61,472 bases of DNA, taken from assembly GCA_026416665.1 (NCBI GenBank), contig JAOAET010000046.1:1-61472 (forward strand). Direction: 5' to 3'. Each line of letters opens with the position of its first letter. Positions within the stretch are counted from its first letter, which is position 1. The translations under genes and the position numbers were made by a program. The stretch comes from Candidatus Omnitrophota bacterium. GTDB lineage: Bacteria > Omnitrophota > Gorgyraeia > Gygaellales > Profunditerraquicolaceae. This document shows positions 16,941 to 24,507 of the stretch, in pieces. The notes under the pieces were generated by a model that did not search any database, was not told the DNA's origin, and was given only the letters and a program-made list of their open reading frames with translations.

Positions 16941-16941
16941 A

Positions 16942-17397
16942 ATGTCTAAAAATACCAAGAAGAGAAAAAGGGTTTTAGTCATTCACGGACCGAACCTTCA
17001 GCTTTTAGGTAAGCGGGAACCGAATATCTACGGCAATATTACTCTTTCTGAAATTAATAAAAAACTGCGAAGGCTTGCTAGTAAACATAATGTGCATCTG
17101 ACTATTGTCCATTCTAATATTGAAGGTAAAATCGTAGATATAATTGGAAAAGCAGCCAAACGTTTTGATGGTATTTTAATTAATCCCGCTGCATATACCC
17201 ATACTAGTGTTGCTATTCGCGACGCCTTACTTGCAGTGAAACTGCCAGCAGTAGAGGTGCATTTATCTAATATCGCCAGCCGTGAGGAATTTCGCCACAA
17301 GTCCCTAATTAGTCCTGTAGTAAAAGGAACAATAATGGGATTTGGAATGCAAAGTTATCTATTAGGATTTCAGGCCTTATTAGATTTAATTACCTAA
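16942..17397 (+). CDS. aroQ: Type II 3-dehydroquinate dehydratase
   Basis: The enzyme dehydrates 3-dehydroquinate in the shikimate pathway. Type II features are visible: [16 protein letters not shown] with the catalytic Tyr at about 32, [16 protein letters not shown], and EVHLSNI with the catalytic His at about 112, plus the terminal GFGMQSY. A short basic N-terminal extension ([10 protein letters not shown]) precedes the usual start. No Shine-Dalgarno is visible; a small hairpin sits directly upstream. aroB, the preceding pathway step, lies at 33012. Confidence 0.93.
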   Translation: MSKNTKKRKRVLVIHGPNLQLLGKREPNIYGNITLSEINKKLRRLASKHNVHLTIVHSNIEGKIVDIIGKAAKRFDGILINPAAYTHTSVAIRDALLAVKLPAVEVHLSNIASREEFRHKSLISPVVKGTIMGFGMQSYLLGFQALLDLIT

Positions 17398-17424
17398 ATA
17401 TTATAACATTTTGTGTTTTAATAG

Positions 17425-17450
17425 ATAAGGAAAGTTTCCTTATTTTTTTT
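17425..17450 (+). terminator. Rho-independent terminator after aroQ
   Basis: ATAAGGAA and TTCCTTAT form a perfect 8-bp stem with a 3-base loop, followed directly by a run of T. It separates the translation/Memo/aroQ run from the M24 peptidase-efp-acc operon. Confidence 0.75.
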
Positions 17451-17467
17451 ATTAAGAAATTACTTTA

Positions 17468-18523
17468 ATGTTGAAAAGGTTATCTTTAATATTAACAGAA
17501 TTAGAGAAATTATCCTTAGACGGTATTCTTATTTTATCCAACGCAAATATCGCTTATCTTCTTAATTATCCATCCAGAGAATCCGCTTTACTTATTTTTC
17601 CAGAGAGAAACTATTTTCTTACTGATGGGCGATACAAAGAAGAGGCACAGCAGAAATTGTCAGCAGTTAAGGTAGTAGAAATAAAAACTTCCTTTGGTCA
17701 AGTTGTTAAAGAACTTTGTGAAAGACATAAGATTAAAAATTTAGGTTTTGAAGAGAAATATCTGAGGGTAGATCAGTTTTTGGCATTGCGTAGGATTCTG
17801 AAAAGAAAGATTCGTTTAAAACCAATAGCTGGGATTGTAGAAACTTTCCGCCAAAGGAAAGACAAAGATGAGGTTTCTCTTATAGAGAAGTCAGCAGATA
17901 TTGCTGTTAAGGCAATGCAGTATGCCGCTCATTTAATTAAGCCGGGAATCAAGGAAAACGAGGTTGCTGCAGAATTAGAGCGATTTATTCGTTACCAAGG
18001 AGCACAGGTAGCTTTTCCTATTATTGTAGCTTCAGGTAGTAACTCTGCTTTCCCTCACCATTTAACCTCAGAGCGCAAACTTCAAAGAAATGAACCAGTT
18101 CTTGTAGATTTGGGAGCAGATTTTAAGGGATATAAATCTGACTTGACAAGGGTTTTCTTCTTAGGTAAAATAAATCACTCTATGAAGAGAATTTATGAGA
18201 TTGTTCTTGCTGCCCAAAAGCAGGCTTTTTCTGCAGTTTCTCCTTATAGATTGGCTGAAGAACCGGACAAGGCAGCCAGAAACTATATTAATAAAATGGG
18301 CTATGGCCAGTTCTTCTGTCACAGTACAGGGCATGGGATTGGTTTAGAAGTTCACGAAGAGCCCAAAATAAGTAAAAGACAATTGACTAAATTTATGCCG
18401 GGTATGGTGTTTACCATTGAACCAGCAATTTATCTTCCTAAAAAATTTGGGATAAGGATAGAAGATATGATTCTTGTAACTGAGGAAGGAGGAAAGGTTA
18501 TAAGTGGCACTCTCTATAAATGA
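17468..18523 (+). CDS. M24 family metallopeptidase, Xaa-Pro aminopeptidase-like
   Basis: The N-terminal creatinase-like domain (about 1-120) is followed by a pita-bread M24 domain. The metal ligands are recognisable: DLGADFKGYKSDLTR (two Asp), HSTGHGIGLEVHE (His), FTIEPAIY (Glu) and RIEDMILV (Glu). Such enzymes remove N-terminal residues next to proline. The gene precedes efp, an arrangement common in many bacteria and fitting because EF-P helps translation of proline stretches. It overlaps efp by 20 bases. Confidence 0.9.
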   Translation: MLKRLSLILTELEKLSLDGILILSNANIAYLLNYPSRESALLIFPERNYFLTDGRYKEEAQQKLSAVKVVEIKTSFGQVVKELCERHKIKNLGFEEKYLRVDQFLALRRILKRKIRLKPIAGIVETFRQRKDKDEVSLIEKSADIAVKAMQYAAHLIKPGIKENEVAAELERFIRYQGAQVAFPIIVASGSNSAFPHHLTSERKLQRNEPVLVDLGADFKGYKSDLTRVFFLGKINHSMKRIYEIVLAAQKQAFSAVSPYRLAEEPDKAARNYINKMGYGQFFCHSTGHGIGLEVHEEPKISKRQLTKFMPGMVFTIEPAIYLPKKFGIRIEDMILVTEEGGKVISGTLYK

Positions 18524-19070
18524 TTTAAAAAACGGTTTGACTATTCTTGTAGATGGCCAGGTCTATATGATTTTAGAAACTCAACATGTAAAACCTGGGA
18601 AAGGTGCTGCTTTTTGTCGGGCAAAGTTACGTAATTTAAAAAATAATAGTGTCTTGGAACGAACTTTTCGTGGGGACGAAAAGGTTGAAGAGGCATTTGT
18701 AGAGGAAAGGAAATTACAGTTCCAATATCGTTCTGGTTCTATGTTTCACTTTATGGATACCGAGAATTTTGAAGATATAGCAATTCCAGAGGAGGCTTTA
18801 CAGGATAAAGTTAAATTCCTAAAAGATAATATGGATGTGACCGCATATTATTATAAGGGAGATATCCTTTATGTAAACCTACCCAATTTTGTAGTTTACA
18901 AAGTAACACACACCGAACCAGGTATTAGGGGTGATACAGCCAAAAGTGGCACAAAACCTGCAACTATTGATTCTGGTGCAATTATTCAGGTTCCTTTGTT
19001 TGTCGAGATAAATGATTCTATTAAAGTGGACACCCGTACAGGTACGTATGTAGAGCGTGTAAGCGAATAA
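18504..19070 (+). CDS. efp: Translation elongation factor P
   Basis: EF-P rescues ribosomes stalled at polyproline. The three OB-like domains are present in 188 residues. The tip loop reads HVKPGKGAAF, with Lys33 at the position that is modified in many bacteria; no modification enzyme gene is visible in the window. Domain III ends with IDSGAIIQVPLFVEINDSIKVDTRTG. The GTG start is chosen because GGAAGGAGGAAAGG lies upstream within the end of the peptidase gene. Confidence 0.95.
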   Translation: MALSINDLKNGLTILVDGQVYMILETQHVKPGKGAAFCRAKLRNLKNNSVLERTFRGDEKVEEAFVEERKLQFQYRSGSMFHFMDTENFEDIAIPEEALQDKVKFLKDNMDVTAYYYKGDILYVNLPNFVVYKVTHTEPGIRGDTAKSGTKPATIDSGAIIQVPLFVEINDSIKVDTRTGTYVERVSE

Positions 19071-19105
19071 ACTCTTTTTATAATCTAAAAATTGTGAGGT
19101 TACTG

Positions 19106-19561
19106 ATGAATATTAAGGAAATAAAAGAAATGCTTAGCCTCATGAATGAAAATAATCTGGTGGAGCTTGAGATAGAAAAAGATGGCATGCGGATACGTCT
19201 TAAAAAAGGTATTCCTGGTGGTGAAGCTATAGCACAACCTGTGGTAATACAGCAAGAGAAAATTGTTACCTCTCAACAAACACAGACTGCCGAGACGAAA
19301 ACTCAAGAGAAAACCGTACGGACAATTGAAATTAAAGCACCGATGGTTGGAACATTTTACCGTGCACCTTCACCTGAATCTCCACCGTATGTGGAGGTAG
19401 GACAGATTATTGAGGCAGGACAAGTAGTATGCATAATTGAAGCAATGAAGCTGATGAACGAAATAAAATCTGAGGTTCGTGGAAGACTTCTTGAAATTCT
19501 TGTAGATAATGGCGAACCTGTCGAATTCGGCCAGTCAATGTTTATCGTAGAACCCCTCTAA
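19106..19561 (+). CDS. accB: Biotin carboxyl carrier protein of acetyl-CoA carboxylase
   Basis: The C-terminal half is a biotinyl domain with EAMKLMNEI; the biotinylated residue is Lys115. The N-terminal half (MNIKEIKEMLSLMNENNLVE) is the usual AccB dimerisation segment, joined by a Gln/Thr-rich linker. The ATG at 19106 is preferred over the in-frame GTG at 19094 because that GTG is part of the GTGAGG ribosome-binding site. AccB carries carboxyl-biotin between AccC and the carboxyltransferase. accC follows after 3 bases; no carboxyltransferase gene is in the window. Confidence 0.93.
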   Translation: MNIKEIKEMLSLMNENNLVELEIEKDGMRIRLKKGIPGGEAIAQPVVIQQEKIVTSQQTQTAETKTQEKTVRTIEIKAPMVGTFYRAPSPESPPYVEVGQIIEAGQVVCIIEAMKLMNEIKSEVRGRLLEILVDNGEPVEFGQSMFIVEPL

Positions 19562-19564
19562 CTT

Positions 19565-20926
19565 ATGTTTTCAAAAATACTGATTGCCAATCGTGGTGAA
19601 ATTGCAGTTCGTATTATTCGTGCCTGTCGGGAGTTAGGCATCCGCACCGTAGCAGTATTTTCTGAGGCAGATAGAGATAGTCTTCATGTGCGTTTAGCTG
19701 ATGAGGCAATTTGTATTGGAACAGCACAAAGTGCTAAGAGTTATCTTAATATCCCTGCTTTAATCAGTGCTGCTGAGATTGCTGATGTAGAGGCTATTCA
19801 CCCGGGTTATGGCTTTTTAGCTGAGAATGCTCACTTTGCAGAGATTTGTACTTCCTGTCACATTAAATTTATTGGTCCTACTGCGGATAACATTCGTTTA
19901 ATGGGAGACAAAATGGTTGCCCGTACTACTATGCAGAAGTTAGGACTTCCTATAGTGCCTGGTAGTCAGGGTGCAGTTAAAACCAAAGACGAGGCAATAC
20001 GAGTTGCCCAAAAGATTGGTTATCCCGTGATTATTAAAGCAGCAGCAGGTGGTGGAGGCAAGGGTATGCGCATCTGCCATAATGATATAACCTTAGCCTC
20101 AAACTTTATGACTGCTCAAGCGGAAGCAGAGGCAAATTTCGGAAAACCCGATGTATATATTGAACGATATATAGCCAAACCCCGCCATATTGAAATTCAA
20201 ATATTGGCGGATCAATACGGGCATGTAGTTTATCTTGGTGAGCGGGATTGTAGTATTCAACGCCGTCATCAGAAGTTGTTGGAAGAAGCCCCTTCTCCTG
20301 TGGTTGATGCGAAATTAAGACGTAAGATTGGTGAGTTGGCAGTTAAGGCTTGTAAAGCAGTAGGCTACCAAAATGTTGGTACAATAGAATTTTTGCTCGA
20401 CAGTCAGGGTAATTTCTATTTTATGGAGATGAATACTCGTATTCAGGTAGAACATCCAGTAACAGAGATGGTCACAGGTATTGACTTGATTAAAGAGCAG
20501 ATTCGTATGGCAAGTGGTGAACGCTTGAATATCCGTCAAGAAGATATTAAGATACATGGTGCAAGCATTGAATGTCGTATTAATGCGGAAGATTTTGAAA
20601 AAAACTTCCTGCCATCTCCTGGCAAGATAGAAACACTTATTCTCCCTGGTGGTCCTGGGGTAAGAGTAGATACGCATATTTATCAAGGTTATCAAGTTCC
20701 TCCTTACTATGATTCAATGGTTGCCAAATTAATAAGCTATGGACAGACAAGACAAGAGGCAATTAGGATTATGCAACGCGCATTAAGTGAATTTATCATC
20801 GGCCCTATAAAAACCACTATACCTTTTCATCAAAAATTACTTGAACATCCAAGGTTCATAAAGGCAGATGTCTCTACACACTTTGTTCAGGAAATGTTGG
20901 AAGGCTCTATAGAACAACAATCTTAA
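19565..20926 (+). CDS. accC: Biotin carboxylase subunit of acetyl-CoA carboxylase
   Basis: The 453-residue protein has the full biotin carboxylase architecture: N-terminal domain ([22 protein letters not shown]), ATP-grasp domain with the glycine-rich [12 protein letters not shown] at about 158-169, [36 protein letters not shown] with active-site Glu/Arg, and the C-terminal biotin_carb_C domain. It carboxylates the biotin on AccB using ATP and bicarbonate, the first step of fatty-acid synthesis. Confidence 0.96.
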   Translation: MFSKILIANRGEIAVRIIRACRELGIRTVAVFSEADRDSLHVRLADEAICIGTAQSAKSYLNIPALISAAEIADVEAIHPGYGFLAENAHFAEICTSCHIKFIGPTADNIRLMGDKMVARTTMQKLGLPIVPGSQGAVKTKDEAIRVAQKIGYPVIIKAAAGGGGKGMRICHNDITLASNFMTAQAEAEANFGKPDVYIERYIAKPRHIEIQILADQYGHVVYLGERDCSIQRRHQKLLEEAPSPVVDAKLRRKIGELAVKACKAVGYQNVGTIEFLLDSQGNFYFMEMNTRIQVEHPVTEMVTGIDLIKEQIRMASGERLNIRQEDIKIHGASIECRINAEDFEKNFLPSPGKIETLILPGGPGVRVDTHIYQGYQVPPYYDSMVAKLISYGQTRQEAIRIMQRALSEFIIGPIKTTIPFHQKLLEHPRFIKADVSTHFVQEMLEGSIEQQS

Positions 20927-20935
20927 GGGGTAGAT

Positions 20936-21292
20936 ATGATGGTTGAGGAAAATAACCAAACAGAGTTTGGGACAGTTAAGATACACAAGGAATCTATTGC
21001 AGCAATTGCTGCACTTGCTGCTTGTGAGATTCAGGGAGTAAAGGCAATTGACAAAGGTATACTTGCAGGAATTTTTGAGTTATTGGGTAAAAAAAGAATT
21101 GGTGCTATAAAGGTAGAATTTGATAAACAAGGAGAGGTGTTATTAGAAATTCCATTGGTAATTACCTACGGTTATAGTATTCCTGAAGTAGCTGCAAAGG
21201 TTCAGGAAAATGTGCGTAATAATGTAGAGAAGATGACACATTTATATGTAAGGGATATCACCATAAATGTGCGTTCTATTGAAAAAATATAA
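20936..21292 (+). CDS. Asp23/Gls24 family envelope stress protein
   Basis: The protein matches the Asp23 fold: VKIHKESIAAIAALAACEIQGVKAID at the start, then a central VEFDKQGEVLLEIPLVITYGYSIPEVAAKVQENVRN and a terminal VRDITINVRSI. In Firmicutes Asp23 sits at the membrane, anchored by AmaP, and affects envelope stress. The next gene here is amaP-like, so the pair is preserved. AGGGG precedes the ATG; the second ATG at 20939 is also possible. Confidence 0.9.
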   Translation: MMVEENNQTEFGTVKIHKESIAAIAALAACEIQGVKAIDKGILAGIFELLGKKRIGAIKVEFDKQGEVLLEIPLVITYGYSIPEVAAKVQENVRNNVEKMTHLYVRDITINVRSIEKI

Positions 21293-21305
21293 GAAGGAGT
21301 AGAAT

Positions 21306-21926
21306 ATGAGAACCCTCGGTATAATTTTTTATACAGTTGTCTCGGTATTGATTGGATTATTTATGATTATAAGTGCTTTTGTTCTGTCAATACCTACCTG
21401 GCAAGATGAGGCAGCACAGCTTATTTCAGATTTTGTGTATGTGTTACAGGAAACAGTTAATTATCGCGTTGCTTTGGGTTTGTCAGGAGTATTATTAATC
21501 TTTATAAGTTTTTCCTTTGCACAACTAATTCTAGCGCGTTTTCAAAGAGAAAAAACTATAGCCTTTCATACACCTTCAGGAGAGGTAACAATAGCTTTGT
21601 CTGCTATTGAAGATTTAATAAAGCATTTCTCTTTTATGATTCCACAGATTAAAGAGGTAAAACCAGATGTGATTGCTACCCGCAAAGGGTCACTTTTGGT
21701 CAATCTTCGGGTTATTCTAAAATCAGAAGCAAATATTCCTGAACTAACTGCTCAGCTACAGGAGATGACTAAATCTAAAATACAAGAGGTTCTTGGTCTG
21801 GAAGAAGAGATAATTATAAGGATACACATCGCAAAAATTCTTTCTCATGAAGAAAAAGACAAACGTAAGAAAGATAACGAGACTGAACCGAGGCATTTTT
21901 CTATACCAGGGTATGGAAGAGTATAA
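21306..21926 (+). CDS. amaP: Alkaline shock response membrane anchor protein AmaP
   Basis: Two N-terminal membrane helices (about 5-30 and 56-78) precede an Asp23-like domain (about 90-180) and a charged C-terminal tail ending in HFSIPGYGRV. This is the AmaP layout. It follows the Asp23 gene by 13 bases with a good AGAAGGAG site. The likely role is to hold Asp23 at the inner membrane. Finding it with accB-accC resembles the Gram-positive order, although the window otherwise has diderm genes. Confidence 0.85.
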   Translation: MRTLGIIFYTVVSVLIGLFMIISAFVLSIPTWQDEAAQLISDFVYVLQETVNYRVALGLSGVLLIFISFSFAQLILARFQREKTIAFHTPSGEVTIALSAIEDLIKHFSFMIPQIKEVKPDVIATRKGSLLVNLRVILKSEANIPELTAQLQEMTKSKIQEVLGLEEEIIIRIHIAKILSHEEKDKRKKDNETEPRHFSIPGYGRV

Positions 21927-21957
21927 AATAAAAACTAATAAAAGAAGGAGGAAGTAA

Positions 21958-22989
21958 ATGGCATTTACCGTCGGTATATTAACAGGTGGTGGTGACTGCC
22001 CTGGGCTTAATGCAGTTATTCGGGCAGTAGTGCGTAAAGCATACAATGAAGGGTATAGTGTGATTGGTATTAAAAATGGATGGAAAGGTCTACTTGAGGC
22101 AGATACTATACCTTTAGATCTAGAAGCAATTTCAGGTATTTTACCTAAAGGTGGAACAATATTAGGAACCAGTCGTACTAATCCATATAAAAAAGAAAAC
22201 GGTGTAGCAAAGGTAAAAGAAAATTTCAAGAAACTCGGACTTGATGCATTAATTGCTACTGGTGGTGAAGACACATTAGGTGTTGCTTATAAGCTTACTA
22301 AAGATGGAGTTACAAACATTGTAGGAGTTCCTAAAACTATTGATAACGATTTGTCTGCAACTGATTATACCTTTGGATTTGATACAGCAATTAATATTGC
22401 TATGGAGTGTATTGATCGCTTGCATACTACTGCAGATAGCCATCACCGTATATTAGTAGCAGAAGTAATGGGACGCCATGCAGGTTGGATTGCAGTGGAG
22501 GCGGGATTAGCTGGTGGAGCAGATTACATTATGATTCCTGAGATACCTGTGGATATGGATGAACTTTGCTCCGCTATCAAACGCCGTCATGCACGAGGCA
22601 AGCAATTTTCCATTATTGTAGTTGCTGAGGGTGCCAAAATTAAATCTCAGGATATAACTAAGGACCAGACCCTTGATGAATTTGGACATGTAAAGTTAGG
22701 TGGGATTGGTGAGATAGTAGCAAAAGAAATAGAGACACGTCTTGGGATTGAGACTCGTTCAGTAGTTTTTGGTCATATTCAACGTGGAGGAGCGCCAACT
22801 GCTTTTGATCGAATTTTGGGAACACGTTTTGGGATTCGGGCAGTAGAATTAGTCAAAGAAAAGAAGTTTGGTAGAATGGTTGCCTTAGTCGGAAATAAGA
22901 TAATTGATGTTCCGCTTGAAGATGCAGTTAAAGAGCTAAAAACAGTGGATATGGAACTTTATAATGTTGCCAAAGAGTTTTTTGGTTAA
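21958..22989 (+). CDS. Phosphofructokinase with pyrophosphate-type active-site residues
   Basis: The 343-residue protein is a PfkA-family enzyme: GGGDCPGLNA at 10-19, GGEDT at 102-106, PKTIDNDL at 125-132 and MGRHAGWIA later on. The positions equivalent to E. coli Gly104 and Gly124 are Asp105 and Lys126 here. This Asp/Lys pair is characteristic of PPi-dependent phosphofructokinases, whereas ATP enzymes have Gly at the first. I therefore infer a PPi-dependent, possibly reversible, enzyme of the short group III type. AAGAAGGAGGAAG precedes the ATG. Confidence 0.92.
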   Translation: MAFTVGILTGGGDCPGLNAVIRAVVRKAYNEGYSVIGIKNGWKGLLEADTIPLDLEAISGILPKGGTILGTSRTNPYKKENGVAKVKENFKKLGLDALIATGGEDTLGVAYKLTKDGVTNIVGVPKTIDNDLSATDYTFGFDTAINIAMECIDRLHTTADSHHRILVAEVMGRHAGWIAVEAGLAGGADYIMIPEIPVDMDELCSAIKRRHARGKQFSIIVVAEGAKIKSQDITKDQTLDEFGHVKLGGIGEIVAKEIETRLGIETRSVVFGHIQRGGAPTAFDRILGTRFGIRAVELVKEKKFGRMVALVGNKIIDVPLEDAVKELKTVDMELYNVAKEFFG

Positions 22990-23006
22990 ATAAAACGAGG
23001 TTAGAA

Positions 23007-23585
23007 ATGCGTGATCGGATTAAAGAGATTTTACTAGAGAGTATCTCAGTAAAAGAAGACCTAATGCGGACAAAAATAGATGAAATTATGCAAATTGCTG
23101 AGTTGTTTATCAGTTGTCTTAAAAAGGGCGGAAAAATTATCCTCTGTGGCAATGGTGGGTCTGCCAGTGATAGTCAACATATTGCTGCAGAACTGGTGGG
23201 ACGGTTTCAAAAAGACCGCAAGAGTTTACCTGCTGAGGCACTAACTACTAATACTTCGTCTTTAACTGCATTAGCTAATGATTATGGTTATGAAGTGGTT
23301 TTTGCACGGCAGCTTGAGGCATTAGCACAAAAGAACGATATTTTAGTAGGAATTTCTACCAGCGGTAAAGCAAAAAATGTTGCTTTAGCAATTAAGCAGG
23401 CGAAAAAAATGGGATTAAAGACTGTTGCTTTGACAGGAGGCGATGGGGGAGAGTTAGCAAAGCTTGCAGATGTGGTTCTTGCGGTACCTTCTTCAGTTAC
23501 TGCGCGTATTCAAGAAGCCCATATAACTATAGGCCATATACTTTGCGAGCTTGTGGAAAGCCAGTTATGTTCAGAAGAAAGTTGA
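23007..23585 (+). CDS. gmhA: Phosphoheptose isomerase
   Basis: The SIS-domain protein contains LCGNGGSASDSQHIAAELVGRF (about 49-70), the metal- and substrate-binding signature of GmhA, and ISTSGKAKNV near 117. Length (192) is typical. It converts sedoheptulose 7-phosphate to D-glycero-D-manno-heptose 7-phosphate, the first step of ADP-heptose synthesis for lipopolysaccharide inner core. The next gene overlaps by 19 bases and supplies a later step. Confidence 0.95.
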   Translation: MRDRIKEILLESISVKEDLMRTKIDEIMQIAELFISCLKKGGKIILCGNGGSASDSQHIAAELVGRFQKDRKSLPAEALTTNTSSLTALANDYGYEVVFARQLEALAQKNDILVGISTSGKAKNVALAIKQAKKMGLKTVALTGGDGGELAKLADVVLAVPSSVTARIQEAHITIGHILCELVESQLCSEES

Positions 23586-24043
23586 AAAGTAAAGCCAAGC
23601 TTCTTACCATCATAAAAAATCTTAAAAAACTAGGTAAAAAAATAGTTTTCACTAATGGTTGTTTTGATTTATTGCACTATGGTCATGCTAAATACTTAGA
23701 GGACGCTCGGCGTTTGGGTGATATATTAATTGTCGGTGTAAATACTGATACCTCAGTGAAACGTCTTAAGGGAGAAAGGCGTCCTATTATAGAAGAACGA
23801 TATCGTGCGTTGTTGGTAGCTGCGCTTGAGTCTGTAGATTATGTGGTTCTTTTTAAAGAGGATACGCCAGAATCACTCATTCGTAGTCTGCGACCCGATG
23901 TTCTGGTTAAAGGTGCAGACTGGCAGACTAAAGATATTGTAGGAGCTAGATTTGTCCAATCTTATGGTGGAAAAGTAGTAAGGATTAAACTGGTAAAAGG
24001 GTTTTCCACCACCGCAATAATAAAAAAGATTCTTAATGGTTAA
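23567..24043 (+). CDS. rfaE2: D-glycero-beta-D-manno-heptose 1-phosphate adenylyltransferase (separate HldE C-terminal domain)
   Basis: This is a cytidylyltransferase-fold protein: FTNGCFDLLHYGHAKYLEDAR with the HxGH motif, LKGERRPIIEERYRALLVAALESVDYV and a terminal KGFSTTAIIKKI. It corresponds to the C-terminal half of E. coli HldE, here a separate gene; the kinase half is not in the window. The ATG at 23567 is preferred over the track-style TTG at 23543 because conserved sequence starts after it. It adenylates heptose 1-phosphate to ADP-heptose. Confidence 0.93.
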   Translation: MFRRKLKSKAKLLTIIKNLKKLGKKIVFTNGCFDLLHYGHAKYLEDARRLGDILIVGVNTDTSVKRLKGERRPIIEERYRALLVAALESVDYVVLFKEDTPESLIRSLRPDVLVKGADWQTKDIVGARFVQSYGGKVVRIKLVKGFSTTAIIKKILNG

Positions 24044-24491
24044 CTGTATCCCAACAGCTTTATTCCGTATCTTTGATGCGAATATTAATAGGGTCAAAGA
24101 GGGTTTACGCGTATGTGAAGAAATAATGCGATTTTTGCTAAATAGTAAATCACTAACTGCTGAATGTAAAGATTTTCGGCACAGTATTGACCGACTAGTA
24201 AAAATATTGGGTCAGTCAGAACAATTTATAAAAGGAAGAAATGCCAGCAAAGACATAGGTCTTAAGGTTAAACACAGAGATGAATTTTCAAGAAAGAATA
24301 TTTTTGATATTTTTTATGCAAATATTCAGAGAGTCAAAGAGTCCTTGCGGGTACTTGAGGAATGTTCAAAATTATCATCACCTAAAATAGCCCTTAAGTT
24401 TCGAAATCTTCGTTATAGGGTATATGATTTTGAAAAAAAGGCATTAGTAGAGTTGAATTCTTTAAAGTGTTCTAAAGGTGTAAGAAACTAA
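24036..24491 (+). CDS. thiD2: ThiD2-like protein, probable hydroxymethylpyrimidine phosphate kinase
   Basis: The 151-residue helical protein contains a repeated motif, FRIFDANINRVKEGLRVCEE near the start and FDIFYANIQRVKESLRVLEE in the middle, with FRNLRYRVYDFEK near the end. This is the ThiD2 domain, usually fused to the N-terminus of ThiE, here free-standing. ThiD2 is reported as a monofunctional HMP-P kinase. The internal repeat suggests a pseudo-twofold helical bundle. It overlaps rfaE2 by 8 bases and precedes thiC by 16, which supports the thiamin role. Confidence 0.8.
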   Translation: MVNCIPTALFRIFDANINRVKEGLRVCEEIMRFLLNSKSLTAECKDFRHSIDRLVKILGQSEQFIKGRNASKDIGLKVKHRDEFSRKNIFDIFYANIQRVKESLRVLEECSKLSSPKIALKFRNLRYRVYDFEKKALVELNSLKCSKGVRN

Positions 24492-24507
24492 AGGATAGAA
24501 AAGGAAA

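Noticed and set aside
20315-20695. A 126-codon minus-strand ORF inside accC, and similar long antisense ORFs elsewhere (e.g. 21756-22274, 32511-32978, 52170-52670)
   Set aside because: They are antisense shadows of strongly conserved genes and show no recognisable domain or ribosome-binding site.
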